This document shows positions 24,918 through 36,593 of a DNA stretch of 64,000 nucleotides, piece by piece. The translations under genes were made by a program, and so were the position numbers. Source of the stretch: Brachypodius melanocephalos. Taxonomy: Eukaryota; Chordata; Aves; Passeriformes; Pycnonotidae. Numbering within the stretch: position 1 is the first letter of the stretch; every line of letters starts with the position of its first letter. The notes under the pieces were generated by a model. That model ran no database searches, was not told the origin of the DNA, and saw only the letters and a program-made list of their open reading frames with translations. The stretch lies in assembly GCA_013398615.1 (NCBI GenBank), contig VZSR01003803.1, positions 7,039,475 through 7,103,474 of the forward strand, in the 5' to 3' direction.

Positions 24918-24995
24918 TATGGACCAAATTCTTCCCTGGCATAACTCCAGTCCTAGTACTCCCATTCTGAGAATGTTGGGCCAAATTCCGACTTC
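24918..24995. repeat. Degenerate palindromic sauropsid repeat
   Basis: Two related phrases, GACCAAATTCTTCCCTGGCA and GGGCCAAATTCCGACTTCC, occur within 70 bases, with ATAACTCCAG between them. They resemble a repeat that I remember from reptile and bird genomes, with GGGCCAAATTCTGCCCT ends and a GTAACTCCATTGAAGTCAAT centre. The family name is uncertain. Confidence 0.4.
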
Positions 24996-25368
24996 CTGTT
25001 TTGTCAATGTATGTTCAGATAACTCTGCTATAACCACTAGAGTCATATATCATTAGTATTAATCTACTGCTGAGCAGAATGCAGCTGCCTCTATAAATAT
25101 CACTTTGGTGAAGGGAAGTAAGGAAAATAATGCTGAATGTGGCCTTAAATATATTACTTACTCTGTTGAAAGATCATTCACTCTTGGCTTAACTTGCTTC
25201 AAGCATGACAGTCCAGGAAAAAATGTATATCTGTGAGTGGCATAAGACTCAATAAGAGTCAATAAGGTCCGGTGTTATGTGGTATTAATAAATGTATATT
25301 TGTGCTGAAGCATGCTAAACCTAAAAGGCTGGGTATAAATATCAATGTCTATTGAATTTCAGGAAGAG

Positions 25369-25440
25369 ATGGCTGGCGGTAACTACGCTCGATGTCATTC
25401 TGCAATATGCAATCAGTGTTTACACAGTGGCTATTCATAG
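25369..25440 (+). other. Short Cys-containing open frame after an acceptor-like site
   Basis: The text TATTGAATTTCAG|GAAGAGATGG places an ATG with a favourable context (G at -3 and G at +4) six bases after a plausible splice acceptor. The frame encodes 23 residues, MAGGNYARCHSAICNQCLHS and three more, then TAG. Three cysteines are spaced C-x4-C-x2-C. I recognise no family. A chance frame of this size is common, so the call rests only on the start context and acceptor. Confidence 0.12.
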
Positions 25441-28400
25441 GCACCTTCCTGCTGGTAGGCAGAGAATTTGCCTCTTTCTAGTCAGTTTATGAGGAGTGAA
25501 TTTCTTCCCTTACATCGCTGGCAGGATTGTTAGATTTCCTTTGAGTGAAGTAGCAGTGATGTGCCATCGAGCAAGTAAAGTGTGAGCCAAAAGCACCGGA
25601 GAAAGAGTGCCAAGCAGTCCACTGTTGGATAAGGACAACACTTGGCTAAAGGCAAAGGGGGTCCTGGTGCCTGAGGCGAGTTTCTGCAGCTGGTGGGCAA
25701 AGCATCTTCTGTGCAGACTGGGGATCCTCTGAACACCCACAGCGACTTCTCTCTGTGATAAAACATGGTATTCATGCATTTAATCAGAAAGTGTGTCGTA
25801 AGCGGCGGCGACGAGTCATACTGCAACAGAAGGATGTGGTTTCCAAGCGGTGTCTGTAGCATGATTAAGCTTGTAGAGCAGAAGAAAGTGGTTGGTAACT
25901 GTTTGTCAGTGCGGTGAACAGCTTGCAACTGTGCCAGGTAATTTTCTTGGTTGTGTTCTGAGCTGCCACGTGCAGCTGTTGTTGAAGCGTTGCCAATTTG
26001 TTTGGCTGTGGGTGGGAGAGAGGGTTGCAAGTGAATAAATCACATCTTTGGGTTTGCATACCTGTAGCTAGATGTCCCAAAGCAGACAAGTTGACATTTA
26101 GTATGAAAAAGACTGGAAAAAATACTGTCTGGTTAAAAAAAAATTGAGGCATGTCCTGTCTGTAGCATGATTTCCTTTGCCCCACTGAGATGATGGACAT
26201 GTGAGATTATTCAGAAACAAGAAGGGATGCTTCTTTGGAGGCACCTGTCTGGGGTGGGCATCTGGGTACCGTGGTGGCAGTGAAAATACTAAGTGCTAAA
26301 AAGATGTCATCTTCCCAAGGCACACCTGAGGCCAAGTCTCCCCTACCTCTGTGTGTGAGGCTTACTGTTAAAACATGGCACGGGGGCTGGGACAGCTGAC
26401 TGCTGCCTTCTGGCAAATTCTTTCCTTCAGCAAATCCCAAAGATTTGCCAGTACCTTCAGTGGTGTGAGGAGCCCACAGTACTCACCTCTTCTTAGAAGA
26501 TGGAGAGCAAAGCACTGGTAATACAACAGATTGTGTGTGAAAGTGGCAAGCTCAGATAACTTCAGGCACACTGTGCACGATCTGTTGGGTTCTTCCTCTT
26601 AATGCTATTATCAAGAGTTCAGCAGCCACATCAGCTTTGTCTTCAGTTTGAGTGTTTTCCTGTTTTACTTTCTCTGCATCTTATCAAGTACAGACACTGT
26701 TCTTTGATAACTCCACAGATAACTGCTCTTTCTGGACTTTTATTTTCACTGTTCATGAAGCATCTTACGCGAGTGGATCTCCATACACTTCAGGAAGCTC
26801 TGGAAGGACATATCTGGAAGCAGATGGGATCTGATTCAGCACTACCTTGTGTTGCTCTTCATAATAACATAAATCTTAAAGACCTGCAAAGCAATTCGAG
26901 GTGTGGGAAAGGAGAATCCAGTTTCACAGAATTACAAATCCCATCTGGTTTTCATCATGAAGTTGCATGCTGGTGGGCATTGTGCCTCTAGAAAATAATT
27001 CTCACACAGAAGACACAAGATGTCTGTAGTACTGCTGGCTGAAGTCAGACGTATGCTCATGGCATAATGAAAATCAAAGGTAGTGTGCATCTAGGAGAAT
27101 ATCCCAAGCAGCACCAGGAGATTTGCATAAAGTTCTTGCACAAATATACATTGGAAGGAAGAAATCCTCAAATAGTTGTGTTTGCTGCTCTCTTTTGCAC
27201 TTCTGTGCATGAAGACTTGCAGCCTGGGGTGGTTAGCAACTTTCCTCTTTGATGAAGAAGCAAAAAATTAGAAAACAGGAAGACCCTCCAGAGGTCAGGA
27301 CAGGCACTCTGCCATCACAGGCAGCATTCAAATGACACTGTAATCAAAACTGTACTTCACAGCAGTGAATTTGAAAGAAACTACAGGAAGAACTGGACAT
27401 TTTCAGCAAACTTTGCTGTTTCTAGGTCTCCTGTGGCTTATCCAAATGGCTCCTGCTCCAAAGGTTCCCCATGGCCAGAGGCTGCAGCGCTGTGAAGCAA
27501 GAGTCCTGCTGGTAATTGCAGAGGTCAGGCAAGTGCAAGGCTTTTGGCTTTTGGCTGATGAAAATGGGACTCTCAAGCCGCAGATGAGAAACAGTGATAC
27601 TGAAACTCCATCTGAGACAATCGCTACCAGGAAGATGAAACCAGCAGTTAAGGGTGTCGGTGTGAAACGAGGCAGCCAGTCAAAGAGGAGCATTGGCTGC
27701 AGGCACCTATGAACAAAGAGCTGTTTCATGAAGACGATGCCCTGGGAACAGTGCTAGTGGGGGGAGGAGGGCAGAAATCAAAGAATGGGCAAAAAATAAG
27801 GTGGCTGGATATCAGTGGACAGGGTGACTCCAAAGACTGCCAGTCCTCCCAGCTGAGATGAATGGTTTCTTTCTATTTACGTAGATTTGTATGCAGAAAA
27901 ACATTATAACTATGATCTAAGCAGAGTCACAGACATTTTGGCGCCTGGGCTGGTTCCCTCCTCCCACTCCAAGAAGCAGGGCTTGACCCGAGTGGTGAAA
28001 TGCATCCCGCGAGCCCTGTGCGTGTCACCCTGCACCATGGCGGGCCCTGGGAGCAGCACGGGCTGCCCTTCGCCCGCTGCCTCGGCCTCCTCTGCAGGGG
28101 CTGCGTGTGCTGGGTGACCACATCACTTGGGGGGAGGATGCGTGGGCAACACATCCCCCCTGCCCTGCCGGTGCTGCAGGCCTCTCCCATGTCCCACACC
28201 TTTACAACGCATCTCCGTGCGCGTTCAACTTGGAACGCGGCAAAGCCAACAGAGCCTCCGTTGCCATCCCAAGCTGAGCATGGGCTGAACTCCTCTGGGA
28301 GCAGCCAGCGGAATCATAAGCCAATCCAGCAATTCCTATTCAAAGGCTGCTGCCTCTGCCCTTGTGGAAAATGCATTTATTGTTTTGGTTTTTTGCTTCT

Positions 28401-28526
28401 TTGTGCTAAGGTTCAAGCAGTGCTTTACTTGTTATTGCATGTAATGCTTTGTACGCAGCACACCAGCCCAGCAAGGGCTGGTGCCAGGTTGCAGCAGTGC
28501 TGGGACTGAGCAGGTGCCCTTTGTGG

Positions 28527-28554
28527 AGCACAGCACAGCACAGCACAGCACAGC
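28527..28554. repeat. (AGCAC)n tandem repeat
   Basis: Five AGCAC units and a partial sixth. A short pentanucleotide microsatellite in GC-richer text. Confidence 0.9.
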
Positions 28555-28677
28555 TGTGGCTGGCACTGTGGAGCTGCACTGGGTACCCCCTCAGCATCAG
28601 ATAAAATGGGAAACTCAGGAACTACCAAGCTAGGATGGATCTGAGCACCAAGCTACCAAAACGAGCCATTTGACTTG

Positions 28678-28735
28678 CTTGCCTCAAGAATGAATTTATT
28701 GAATGGCTTACCTCAAGATTAAATTTATCGAATTA
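28678..28735. repeat. Imperfect 29-bp tandem duplication
   Basis: CTTGCCTCAAGAATGAATTT is repeated 29 bases later as CTTACCTCAAGATTAAATTT, followed by ATTGAAT and ATCGAAT respectively. Two copies only; a local duplication with a few substitutions since. Confidence 0.8.
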
Positions 28736-28867
28736 TTTGTAAGTTAATTTTTTTTTTCCCTTTGCAGTCTCAAGGTGTAATATGCAGGTGAATAAGATCT
28801 GAGGAAAGTTCCATCTCTCTCCTTTTACAAATCTGCCTGCAGGCTGGGCTTCACCACAGGTTCCAGG

Positions 28868-28912
28868 GGTGACCCTAGGGCAAGTAATTTCACGTCTCTC
28901 CTTGGGAGGGGC
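28868..28912 (+). mobile_element. Possible MIR SINE fragment
   Basis: GGTGACCCTAGGGCAAGTAA followed by TTTCACGTCTCTCC resembles the MIR core GTGACCTTGGGCAAGTCACTTAACCTCTCT. The fragment is short and diverged and its flanks are not recognisable. Confidence 0.35.
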
Positions 28913-30094
28913 AATTCCAGAATTGTATTTTATTCATGCAAATGAAAACAATGGGAGGCATCTGGCTGCGGACTGGACTCTTGCCCCTGGGCTTCCCACC
29001 TCTCCCCAGTGCATTGCACTGGGCTCAGCCCTTAGGGTTGGTGATTCCCTCACCAGAACCTCTCCAAAAGGTCCGTGTGTGAGGTGGCTTTTGGGTGCTG
29101 TCACCTTGCTGGTGTGGTATACATACACCCTCCAAGGGCCCCCAGCACTGCCCCCAGCTACTTGGAGGTTGCTCCTTGTCACCCACCCTGGGCAATCTGC
29201 ATCACCTGCTGACAACCAGGGTTCCAGGAGGAGAATTAAATAAAGATGCACATTGTTGTCTGCTGAATAATGACTCATTATCCCCGTTTTAGCGGCAGGC
29301 TAGTAGACCACTGCACTCCATAAGAAGCTAGCCATGGAATCAACAACAATAAAATAGAAAGTCTATGTTTCGTCCTTGCCAGCCCCTTTCCTTACTCCCT
29401 GGAGGGCTGCCCTGTGCAGCACATAGGGAGCAGGCAGATTTTGGCTCAGCAGTGCTGTTTGGAGGAGGGGAGGAGTGCTGGGCCACCAGCATCATGTGCA
29501 GAGAAGCGTGGGGCTGGACTGATAAAAAGGGTAAAAAAACCCTACTGACAACCCCACAGCCTTTGAATGGCAGCATCCTCCTTTGTAAGCAGAATATGCA
29601 GATATATTATGTAACTCCTGGTAAATTAACTGGTTTTCCATACTGTTAAAACATGGTAATTGAATGTTTGCTTGTCTAGTGCCTTTGCACCAGAACATTT
29701 TGACTCTACTGCTTTTACTGTTGTGGCTGTGTCATTTGTGCCCTTTCTGTGTTACTGCCATTCTGCTAACACCAAATGTTAAAAATAACACCACCTCACC
29801 TCTGCATATATTCTCAAGTACGGATTTCTAGAGCATGCATTTTCAAGCTTGCCTGAAAATCTACTTTTCCTTTAAATGAAAAATTAATTCAGTGTGACAT
29901 CCCAAGAAGACTTCATAACAGCCTCCAAACACGCAGACCTCCAGTAAATCCCCAAGAACTGGTAACACTGGCAGTGCCAAGAGGCACAAATCAGGCTGAC
30001 AGCCCTGGTTTAGTATGCATTGTACAAACACAATGAAACTCATCTGCCCAGCTCACAAGCTGTAGAGATAAATGCAAAAAGGTTGGAACGGAAA

Positions 30095-30205
30095 AGGAAG
30101 CATGAGAAGATGAAGTGACTTGGCACAGGTCACAGCACAGGTCATGGGCACAGCCGAGAACTGAACTTTTGAATTTATCTTTCTAAAGTGGTGCACTCTA
30201 GAAAC
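30095..30205 (-). mobile_element. MIR-like SINE relic
   Basis: The plus strand reads GAAGTGACTTGGCACAGGTC, then GGGCACAGCCGAGAACTGAA. This parallels the antisense of MIR (AAGTGACTTGCCCAAGGTCA, then GGCAGAGCCGGGATTCGAAC), with the right order and roughly the right spacing. Diverged, non-coding. Confidence 0.55.
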
Positions 30206-31309
30206 TACTTGATGTGACTGTACTCTTACTTAGGTTGTGCTGTGAGCCCACCAGCAGAAAAATCAACTGCCAGCAGAGATGCTTTTTAGTTAAGGGTATC
30301 ACACAGGATATACCAGTGATTCTGCAAAATCATCATCTAAAGGGATAGTATCCAACAAGTGAGATGGAGACTTTGGACAACAGTACTCTTATAACAACCA
30401 CTGTTATGAGAAACCCTTCTTGTTCATGTTGAGTCGTTTCTGCTGAGTTGTTGCAAATAAAGCAGGTCCTTGGATGTAAACCTTATTTGAAAAATTCAAG
30501 ATGGAGTAAGTGTTCAAATGGCTGCTTTTATTGAATGCGTGCATCGGTAGGACTTTGTTACCAGCTGCTCTGGTTAGCATCTGGTCAGTTCTGCTGTAGC
30601 TGTTGATACATAGAGGGTGTTGAGGGACACAAATGACTCACAAAGTATTTAGAGGGTGCTGCAGTTCCCCTGCTTACTCTCTGCATTTGTCCATCATGCA
30701 AAAACGAGGTAGGATTAAAAAAAATGCTTAGGCAACTTCAAAGATGAATTTATATTTAAAAAAAAGCCTCAGGCAGTGAGTCCCAAACACCACTCTACCC
30801 AAAGGAGGCTGAAGAGCTGAAATCCTCCATCCATTTAATAAATGGGAGATCTTCAGCCAACCCCCTGCAGCTGGCCTGACTGCCCCAGCCCTGCAGGAGG
30901 TGATGAGGATCACCTCTTCTGAGAGTGCTGCAGAAGCTTAAGGGATGCCCCAGACAGCCAACTTGACTGCTGTCTCAAGTCTGTCCTCCCATTTCCAGCT
31001 CTGAGTTCTAGTTCCTATCCTTTCTGAGATCCCAGAACAGCCCTTTGTCAACTGCAGTAGTTATTTATAAAGAAAAATGATATTAGGAAAGAGCTTGACA
31101 ATTTTTAAATTGTGTCTGATCAAATCTGCCCCCAATGGCCACATGGGTGAGAGAGTCTCCTTGGCTCCCTTGGAGCCTTTTGGCTCTCCATGCTGGAATC
31201 ATACATCACAGCCACTCCATTATCCCTCACTTTGGGCCCTCATCTTCATGTGGAGGAGTCCCTGCCCTATCAGCATTCATGAACCCTTTTTCTTGTTTGT
31301 CCCACGTTC

Positions 31310-31328
31310 ACCACAAAGGTGGCGCTTT
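31310..31328 (+). promoter_or_regulatory. CTCF-like motif
   Basis: CCACAAAGGTGGCGCTTTGG fits the CTCF consensus core (AGRKGGCRCT) with a partial match on the left half. Plus orientation. Motif-only evidence. Confidence 0.35.
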
Positions 31329-33770
31329 GGCCACTGCAACAGGCAGTGACTTAACTCATGGGCCAAGACCAAAGCTGGAAGGGTCAGAATTTTGTTTCTT
31401 ACATGTAAGAAGTATCCAGCATTCTTCTGAAGTCATTAAGAAACTTTCAGGTAACCTTACTTTGCTTTGGTTCTGACCTCAGATTTGAAATTAATTTTTG
31501 AGCCAGTCCCATTAGCATCCAGTGAAGGATATGCTTTGTACAAACTGGCCATCCTCACCTCGAACATATTCACAGGCTTGGGAGGAGAGGGAGGCAGAAA
31601 AAATAATAAAGTGAATATAACAGAAGTAATTCAATATGAAAAATAGAAGGGTTCCATCTTAATTTCAAACATTATTAGAAGTGACATAACATGAAGAGGT
31701 AAAACTGTTTCCCTCACAGGCAGCTTACAGACAACCCAAAGATGACTATGCTGTTAAAACTGTTCATGTTCTAATAATGCCAAAGAAGCTCAAATGAAAA
31801 TGGAGCCCCATTGTCCTATGTGCTTTCCAAAGCCAAGGTTTTTCCTGCCCTGCCTCCTTGCACCGTGTTTCCAGGGTGGTGAGCTGTAAAACAAGGTGCC
31901 TGTGTTGCTTGGTGGATGTTCCATTACTCCCTTGGTGCCAGGATGGGCATGTGGCTGCACCCATGATGACCTGAGCCAGCAGGAGACAAATATCTCTCCC
32001 AGACTCCTTCATTGCTGCATCCCAGCTAATTTGAGTGAAATTAATGTGTATTATTGCACTTAATCCCCTAGTTGCTCCAACCTGCAAACATTCCTGTGAA
32101 GCTTGAGGCATGGCTGAGACTTAGCTTTCTAAAGTGACAGGTACCAGCAAGTTTCATTGCTGCTTGGTGGATTTGGGAATGCAAGATGATTGGGAAATGA
32201 TGGATGCAGATGCTCTGTATAGGTAGGAGATAGGATTCATGGCATTTAATTTTGGTAATCTGTAAGACAAGTGATGCATTTTGGTGGCTCATCTCCTCTG
32301 GTCACCTGCAGAAGCAGGAAGTGGTTTATCCCCTCTGTTTCAGATGCTCAGGACCATGTGAGTCACTGTTTCTATGGAATTGGGGGGCTCATGGCAGGTT
32401 ACTCGTCCTGCAGCACCATCACTGTCCCCAGTCACAGAGGGACGTTAGGTGACTCTCAGAACAGCTGCTTAAATTTGGGCCAGACCACACCGGGGTGGGG
32501 AGAGTAATGAAATGGAGCTGTGCTGGCCAGACCTGGGAAGCTGGGCTGGTTTTCTGCTGATGTGAAAACAGAATCTGCTCTATTGTTCCTAGCCGGGGCT
32601 GTGAGCAAGGGCACACGCTGTGCTTTGCCTTTGCCGAGCAGGTTCAAGGTCTCCATTTTCTGCTCACCTTACAGGAGTTCTAAAGATAAACATCTGCACT
32701 TTTCTAGGCTGAGAGTGCTAAAAGCAAATGCCACCCCTGCTCAGCTTTTCAGATGGTTGACAAAGCACTGTAAATGTCCAAGTTTTATTTGGAAATGAAA
32801 AGATCTTTGTACCAAACAGAAAATAGCTTGTGCGCTGCTGAGACCGGCAGTCACTAAAAGCAAGCACATCTGCTGATGCAACCTAATTGCTGTTTTGATT
32901 GCCCAGCCATGACGGGGCATAAAAATATTGTCTGTCTACAAAAAAAGAATGAAACCTCACTTGACCGTTTTGTGCCCAAATACCTTGGCACCCAGCCCTG
33001 CCGAGCTAGAGTTGGGCAATCTGAATTCAAAAATTCCCCAGTGGAACCAGCTCCTAACAATACAAAGCTGTGCCTGTCTGACTGGATGGGCTATTTTCAT
33101 GACTCTGAATAAAAATCATGTCTAGAGCACTGCAGGTTTCTGTGGGGGCTGTGCGAGTAGGGGGGTACTCTGGCCTGGAGCTTCCCGAGTTAAGTAGGTA
33201 GAGAATGAGCCACTGTTGAAAGCCAATCTCTTGAAGCTTATGGGCTTTCTGCTTGCCCGTGGACAAGGATCCTCACAAAACACCATTGGGGACATTTCTG
33301 AAGCAACACGGCAAGGAGCTAATCTCCAATTAGAAGAGGCCACGTCTGTTTACTGAAAGAAGTTCTTGACTCTTGTGGGAAACAGGAGAGTGGCCTCCTC
33401 AAATTCAGGTAAATCATAAGGATGTCTCACTTTCACTTGATTTTGATGAAAACCAGATGCTGTGCCTGGCCCTGTTTGTCTAACAGCACAACTTTTTAAG
33501 AAGTCCACCAGCCCTGCTGATGCTGTCTTTCCTCCTGCCTTTCCCCCAGGGATGTGGGCATTGCACAGCCCCAGGCTCTGTGCTAGGGGCTGGTAGGTAC
33601 CAGCTGGCTACACTGGGATGGAGTGGGGACCCTGCCACAGCCAGCACAGCCTTGCAGGACACTGCTCCTGTGCTAGACTTCTGGGCCAAATCCAGCCTCC
33701 CACAGTCCAGCTCTTCTGGACTTGCCTGGTTCTAGGAAGTGAATAGAAGGGAGCTGGGGTAGGAGTAAGC

Positions 33771-34200
33771 CACAGAATCACAGAAACACGAAATTCTTTG
33801 CACTGCCAAGTCCACTACTACACATGTCCCCAGTGCCACACCCAGGGGTATTTAACAGGGTGGTGTCTCCACCACTTCCCTGAGCAACCTGATCTGGTGC
33901 TTGACAACCTTTTTGGTCGAGAAATTCTTCCCAATATCCAAACTAAACCTCCCTTGGTGCATCTTGAGGCTATTTCCCCTTGTCCTATTGCTTGTTCCTT
34001 GAGAAAAGAGGCTGACCCCTACCTCACTACCACCTCGGTTCATGGATCAATAAGGACTCCCCTCAGCCATGTTTTCTCCAGGTTAAGCAGCCCCAGTTCC
34101 CTCAGCCGCTCCTCATCAGAGCTGTGCTCTATAAACTTCAACAGCTTCATTGCTCTTGCAGAGAAAAAGATTGATCTTTCCCTCGCATTAAAAGGGGTAT
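33771..34200 (-). mobile_element. CR1 LINE fragment (3' region)
   Basis: The plus strand carries the antisense of a CR1 3' region. It starts with CACAGAATCACAGAA, two copies of the octamer that ends avian CR1 elements, and continues with the phrases CAACCTGATCTGGTGCTTGA, GAAATTCTTCCCAATATCCA, CTTGAGGCTATTTCCCCTTG and CAGTTCCCTCAGCCGCTCCT, all characteristic of the family. The element therefore runs right to left and is 5'-truncated, as most genomic CR1 copies are. The 140-codon plus-strand frame across it is antisense text, not a gene. Confidence 0.92.
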
Positions 34201-36550
34201 TGATTGATCTGCCCATTTAATAGGCTTCACCTGCTAAACCCCAGCTTGCAGCCTGTCTCTGTCCCTTCAGCCAGCTCCTCATACCACTGCTTTTGTGTTT
34301 TTATTCCCCCGTGGTGGAGCCTTTCAAGTTTTTCTCAAAGAGTGAACCAAGTGCTTTCAATCGGCTGCCAGCCCAGCCCTGTGCCACTGAGGGGCTCTTG
34401 GCTGCTCCCTGGCTTGGCATTGCAGCATATGAAAAATCCCCAAGATCCTCTTTCCTCAATACAAAAATGTCAGGCTGGCTTAAGATTTTTTAATGTGAGG
34501 GTTGATTGTTTGTTTGTTTGTTTTTGAGGTGTTTTCTTTTTTATTTTTTCCCCTCCAATTCCTCTTGAGAAACAGTGTGTTTCATACACTTGGTTAGAGA
34601 GAAGCTGCTGTGCAGCAGAGTCAGGGCTCTGACTGCAGCATACATCAAACACTGTGGGGCATTGCAGTCACCTGATCACAGGTGAGAAAAGAATGGAAAA
34701 GATAGGCTGCCCCTTTTCACAGCCTGCTGGGCAGACACTAGCTGCAAATCTGGACGTGTCTCAGCTGTATTCAAACCACCAAGGAAAAATCAGGGAGTCT
34801 AAAATCAGTTCTGAATTGCGTGTTTTCTCTGAATTATGAGAACATGTAATAGAGTAGTCAAAAGAGCTGGCATGGCTTTCACCACATCTCCACATTACCA
34901 TAATCATCCTCACCTTGTCTCCACCAGGCTCCCTTTGGGTTATCCTTGGCAGTGCACCAGAGGGTCCCATGTAGAAGCTGTGCTGAGTTCTCCAGACCAG
35001 AGGATACAGCACCTTGACTTTGGCCAATGTAGGTCTGATAAAAACAAAGGAATGTTGCATCTTGATGAACAGCCTTTCCTTTTGGTCACAGGGAACAAGG
35101 GAGATTGTCAGGATTAACATCCTGTGATGTCCCAGAGTCAAGGGCCCTTTGGGATGATGTGTGGGGAGTGGGACCATTTGTGGAGGTCTCTCAGGGAGAA
35201 AGAATGAAGCTGCTAGGAAGAAGTTGTGTCTACTCCCAGCAGCATTTGCAGTCAGTGCAGCAACACCTCCCTGTTGATAGAGTCAAAATTTAGACAAAAG
35301 AAAATTGAGAAAATTTTAGACACTTCTTTGTGTGTCAACCATTTGCAAGAATTCCCAAGACTCTCAGAGAGTAGGCTCAGGGAGCATGGCTTTCTCAGCA
35401 TGGCAGCCCTGAGATCAATCACCTTTGCCAGGGTCTTTCTATGCAGCAGAGGGAAGCTCCAGGAACTTGGTGTACCCATGATCCTTGTGCCTGGGATTCA
35501 GCAGGGCAGCCTGCCAGGGGTGCTGTGCGTGAGCTGACAAGAAACAGGGAGGGTTTGGAAACCCACCTGCCAAGTGAGATTGCATTGGAAAATTGCCTGG
35601 TTTCTGTCAAAGTATTGTCAAAATCATCCCATTCTCAAAGTATGTTTTCTTTGTGTCAGGTCAGCATTTTCAGGGTAAAAAACCCAAACCAACCCCACCC
35701 CCTCCACCAAGGAAAACAACAAAAAAAAGTTGGAAAATTTTCAACCAGCAATCGGCCCAATGGCTGTATGTTGTTAGTGTTCACAAGTCTCCAAAAGGAG
35801 GTTTCTGAGCCAGCTCTGCATTTTACACAGGGCCAGAGTGAGACTGAGGAGGGTGAAGGAGAGCAAAGGCGCTTGGCTCCTCTGAGACCTGCGTCTCCAC
35901 AATCTGATTCCAAAAAGAAAAAAGAATATGCTCTAGCTGAGTGTGACCAGGCTTACAAACACTCAGCAAAGACTTCTTGAGCAAAAACTACTTTATTGAC
36001 TCCTTCAAACAAATTCAGCCTGTCTTACTCAAGAGCAATGCTGACCACTTCTAAGTCAAGGACCTGATGTTGTCCACCAGCTTTCATCTACCACAGATGA
36101 TACAGATACAAGATATTTTCTTTTTCTCTCAACATTTACACAACCTAAGGAGTTCCTGTTGTCCACACTTTACAGGAGAAGATGAGTACTCTGTTACCCT
36201 GTGAGTTTGTTCCACACCAAATTAGTCCTATGCACAAAAAAGCAATTCCCTTCCTCATTTTAAGAACCTGGCTTTGCTGTGAGAGCAAGACCACCCAGAC
36301 TTATCGGTGTATCTAAGGCCAGAAGAAACCTCTGCCAGAACCCTGGATATTGAAAAGAACAAAGCCATAGTGTGAACGGAAAACAGGTTGTTTCTGGGAG
36401 AGATGTGCTTCCCCTCTGAAATGCTGAGGTAGTGGTTGATGCAAAATGTAAGATCTAATTTACTACACTCCACTCCCCACTTGAAAATGAGATCCAAACA
36501 TTCAGGTGCTGGTAATCGCTGATGCATAGCTGCTTTGGTGAACAGAAAAT
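34200..36550. other. Gene-free stretch
   Basis: No coding gene recognised; frames up to about 180 codons near 35.4-36.0 kb lack any domain pattern. It holds a short TTTG repeat (34,506-34,525), a donor-like CAG|GTGAGA near 34,680 and a C/A-rich patch near 35,680-35,725. Confidence 0.55.
34506..34525. repeat. (TTTG)n microsatellite
   Basis: Four to five TTTG units followed by a T-run. Short and unremarkable. Confidence 0.85.
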
Positions 36551-36551
36551 T

Positions 36552-36593
36552 CACACTGCCTTTTAAGAATGGCACACTGCCTTTTAAGAACTG
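36552..36593. repeat. 21-bp tandem duplication
   Basis: CACACTGCCTTTTAAGAA occurs at 36,552 and again at 36,573, giving two units of 21 bases that differ only at the last three positions. The near identity points to a recent local duplication. It falls in a patternless minus-strand frame, where it would add seven residues. Confidence 0.85.

Larger units (their letters stand above)
25000..28670. other. Gene-free stretch with a weak CpG patch
   Basis: No coding gene was recognised. A 24-codon reading frame after an acceptor-like site lies at 25,369-25,440 (listed separately). CpGs are slightly clustered around 25,796-25,820 and again at 27,930-28,250, where the GC-rich text keeps several frames open. 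An AGCAC pentamer repeat and a 9-bp perfect hairpin (28,461-28,483) lie near the right end. Confidence 0.55.
28740..33770. other. Gene-free stretch with MIR-like relics
   Basis: No coding gene was recognised. It contains MIR-like pieces at 28,868-28,912 and 30,095-30,205 and a CTCF-like motif at 31,310-31,328. GC-richer text at 33,500-33,720 keeps frames open on both strands without protein-like pattern. Confidence 0.55.

Noticed and set aside
27365..27712. 115-codon frame with a hydrophobic N-terminal stretch and a dibasic C-terminus, suggesting a secreted peptide precursor
   Set aside because: The listed start is GTG; the first ATG lies after the hydrophobic stretch, so no signal peptide would be made. 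No acceptor supplies another start.
33798..34220. 140-codon plus-strand frame
   Set aside because: It is the antisense of a CR1 LINE fragment.
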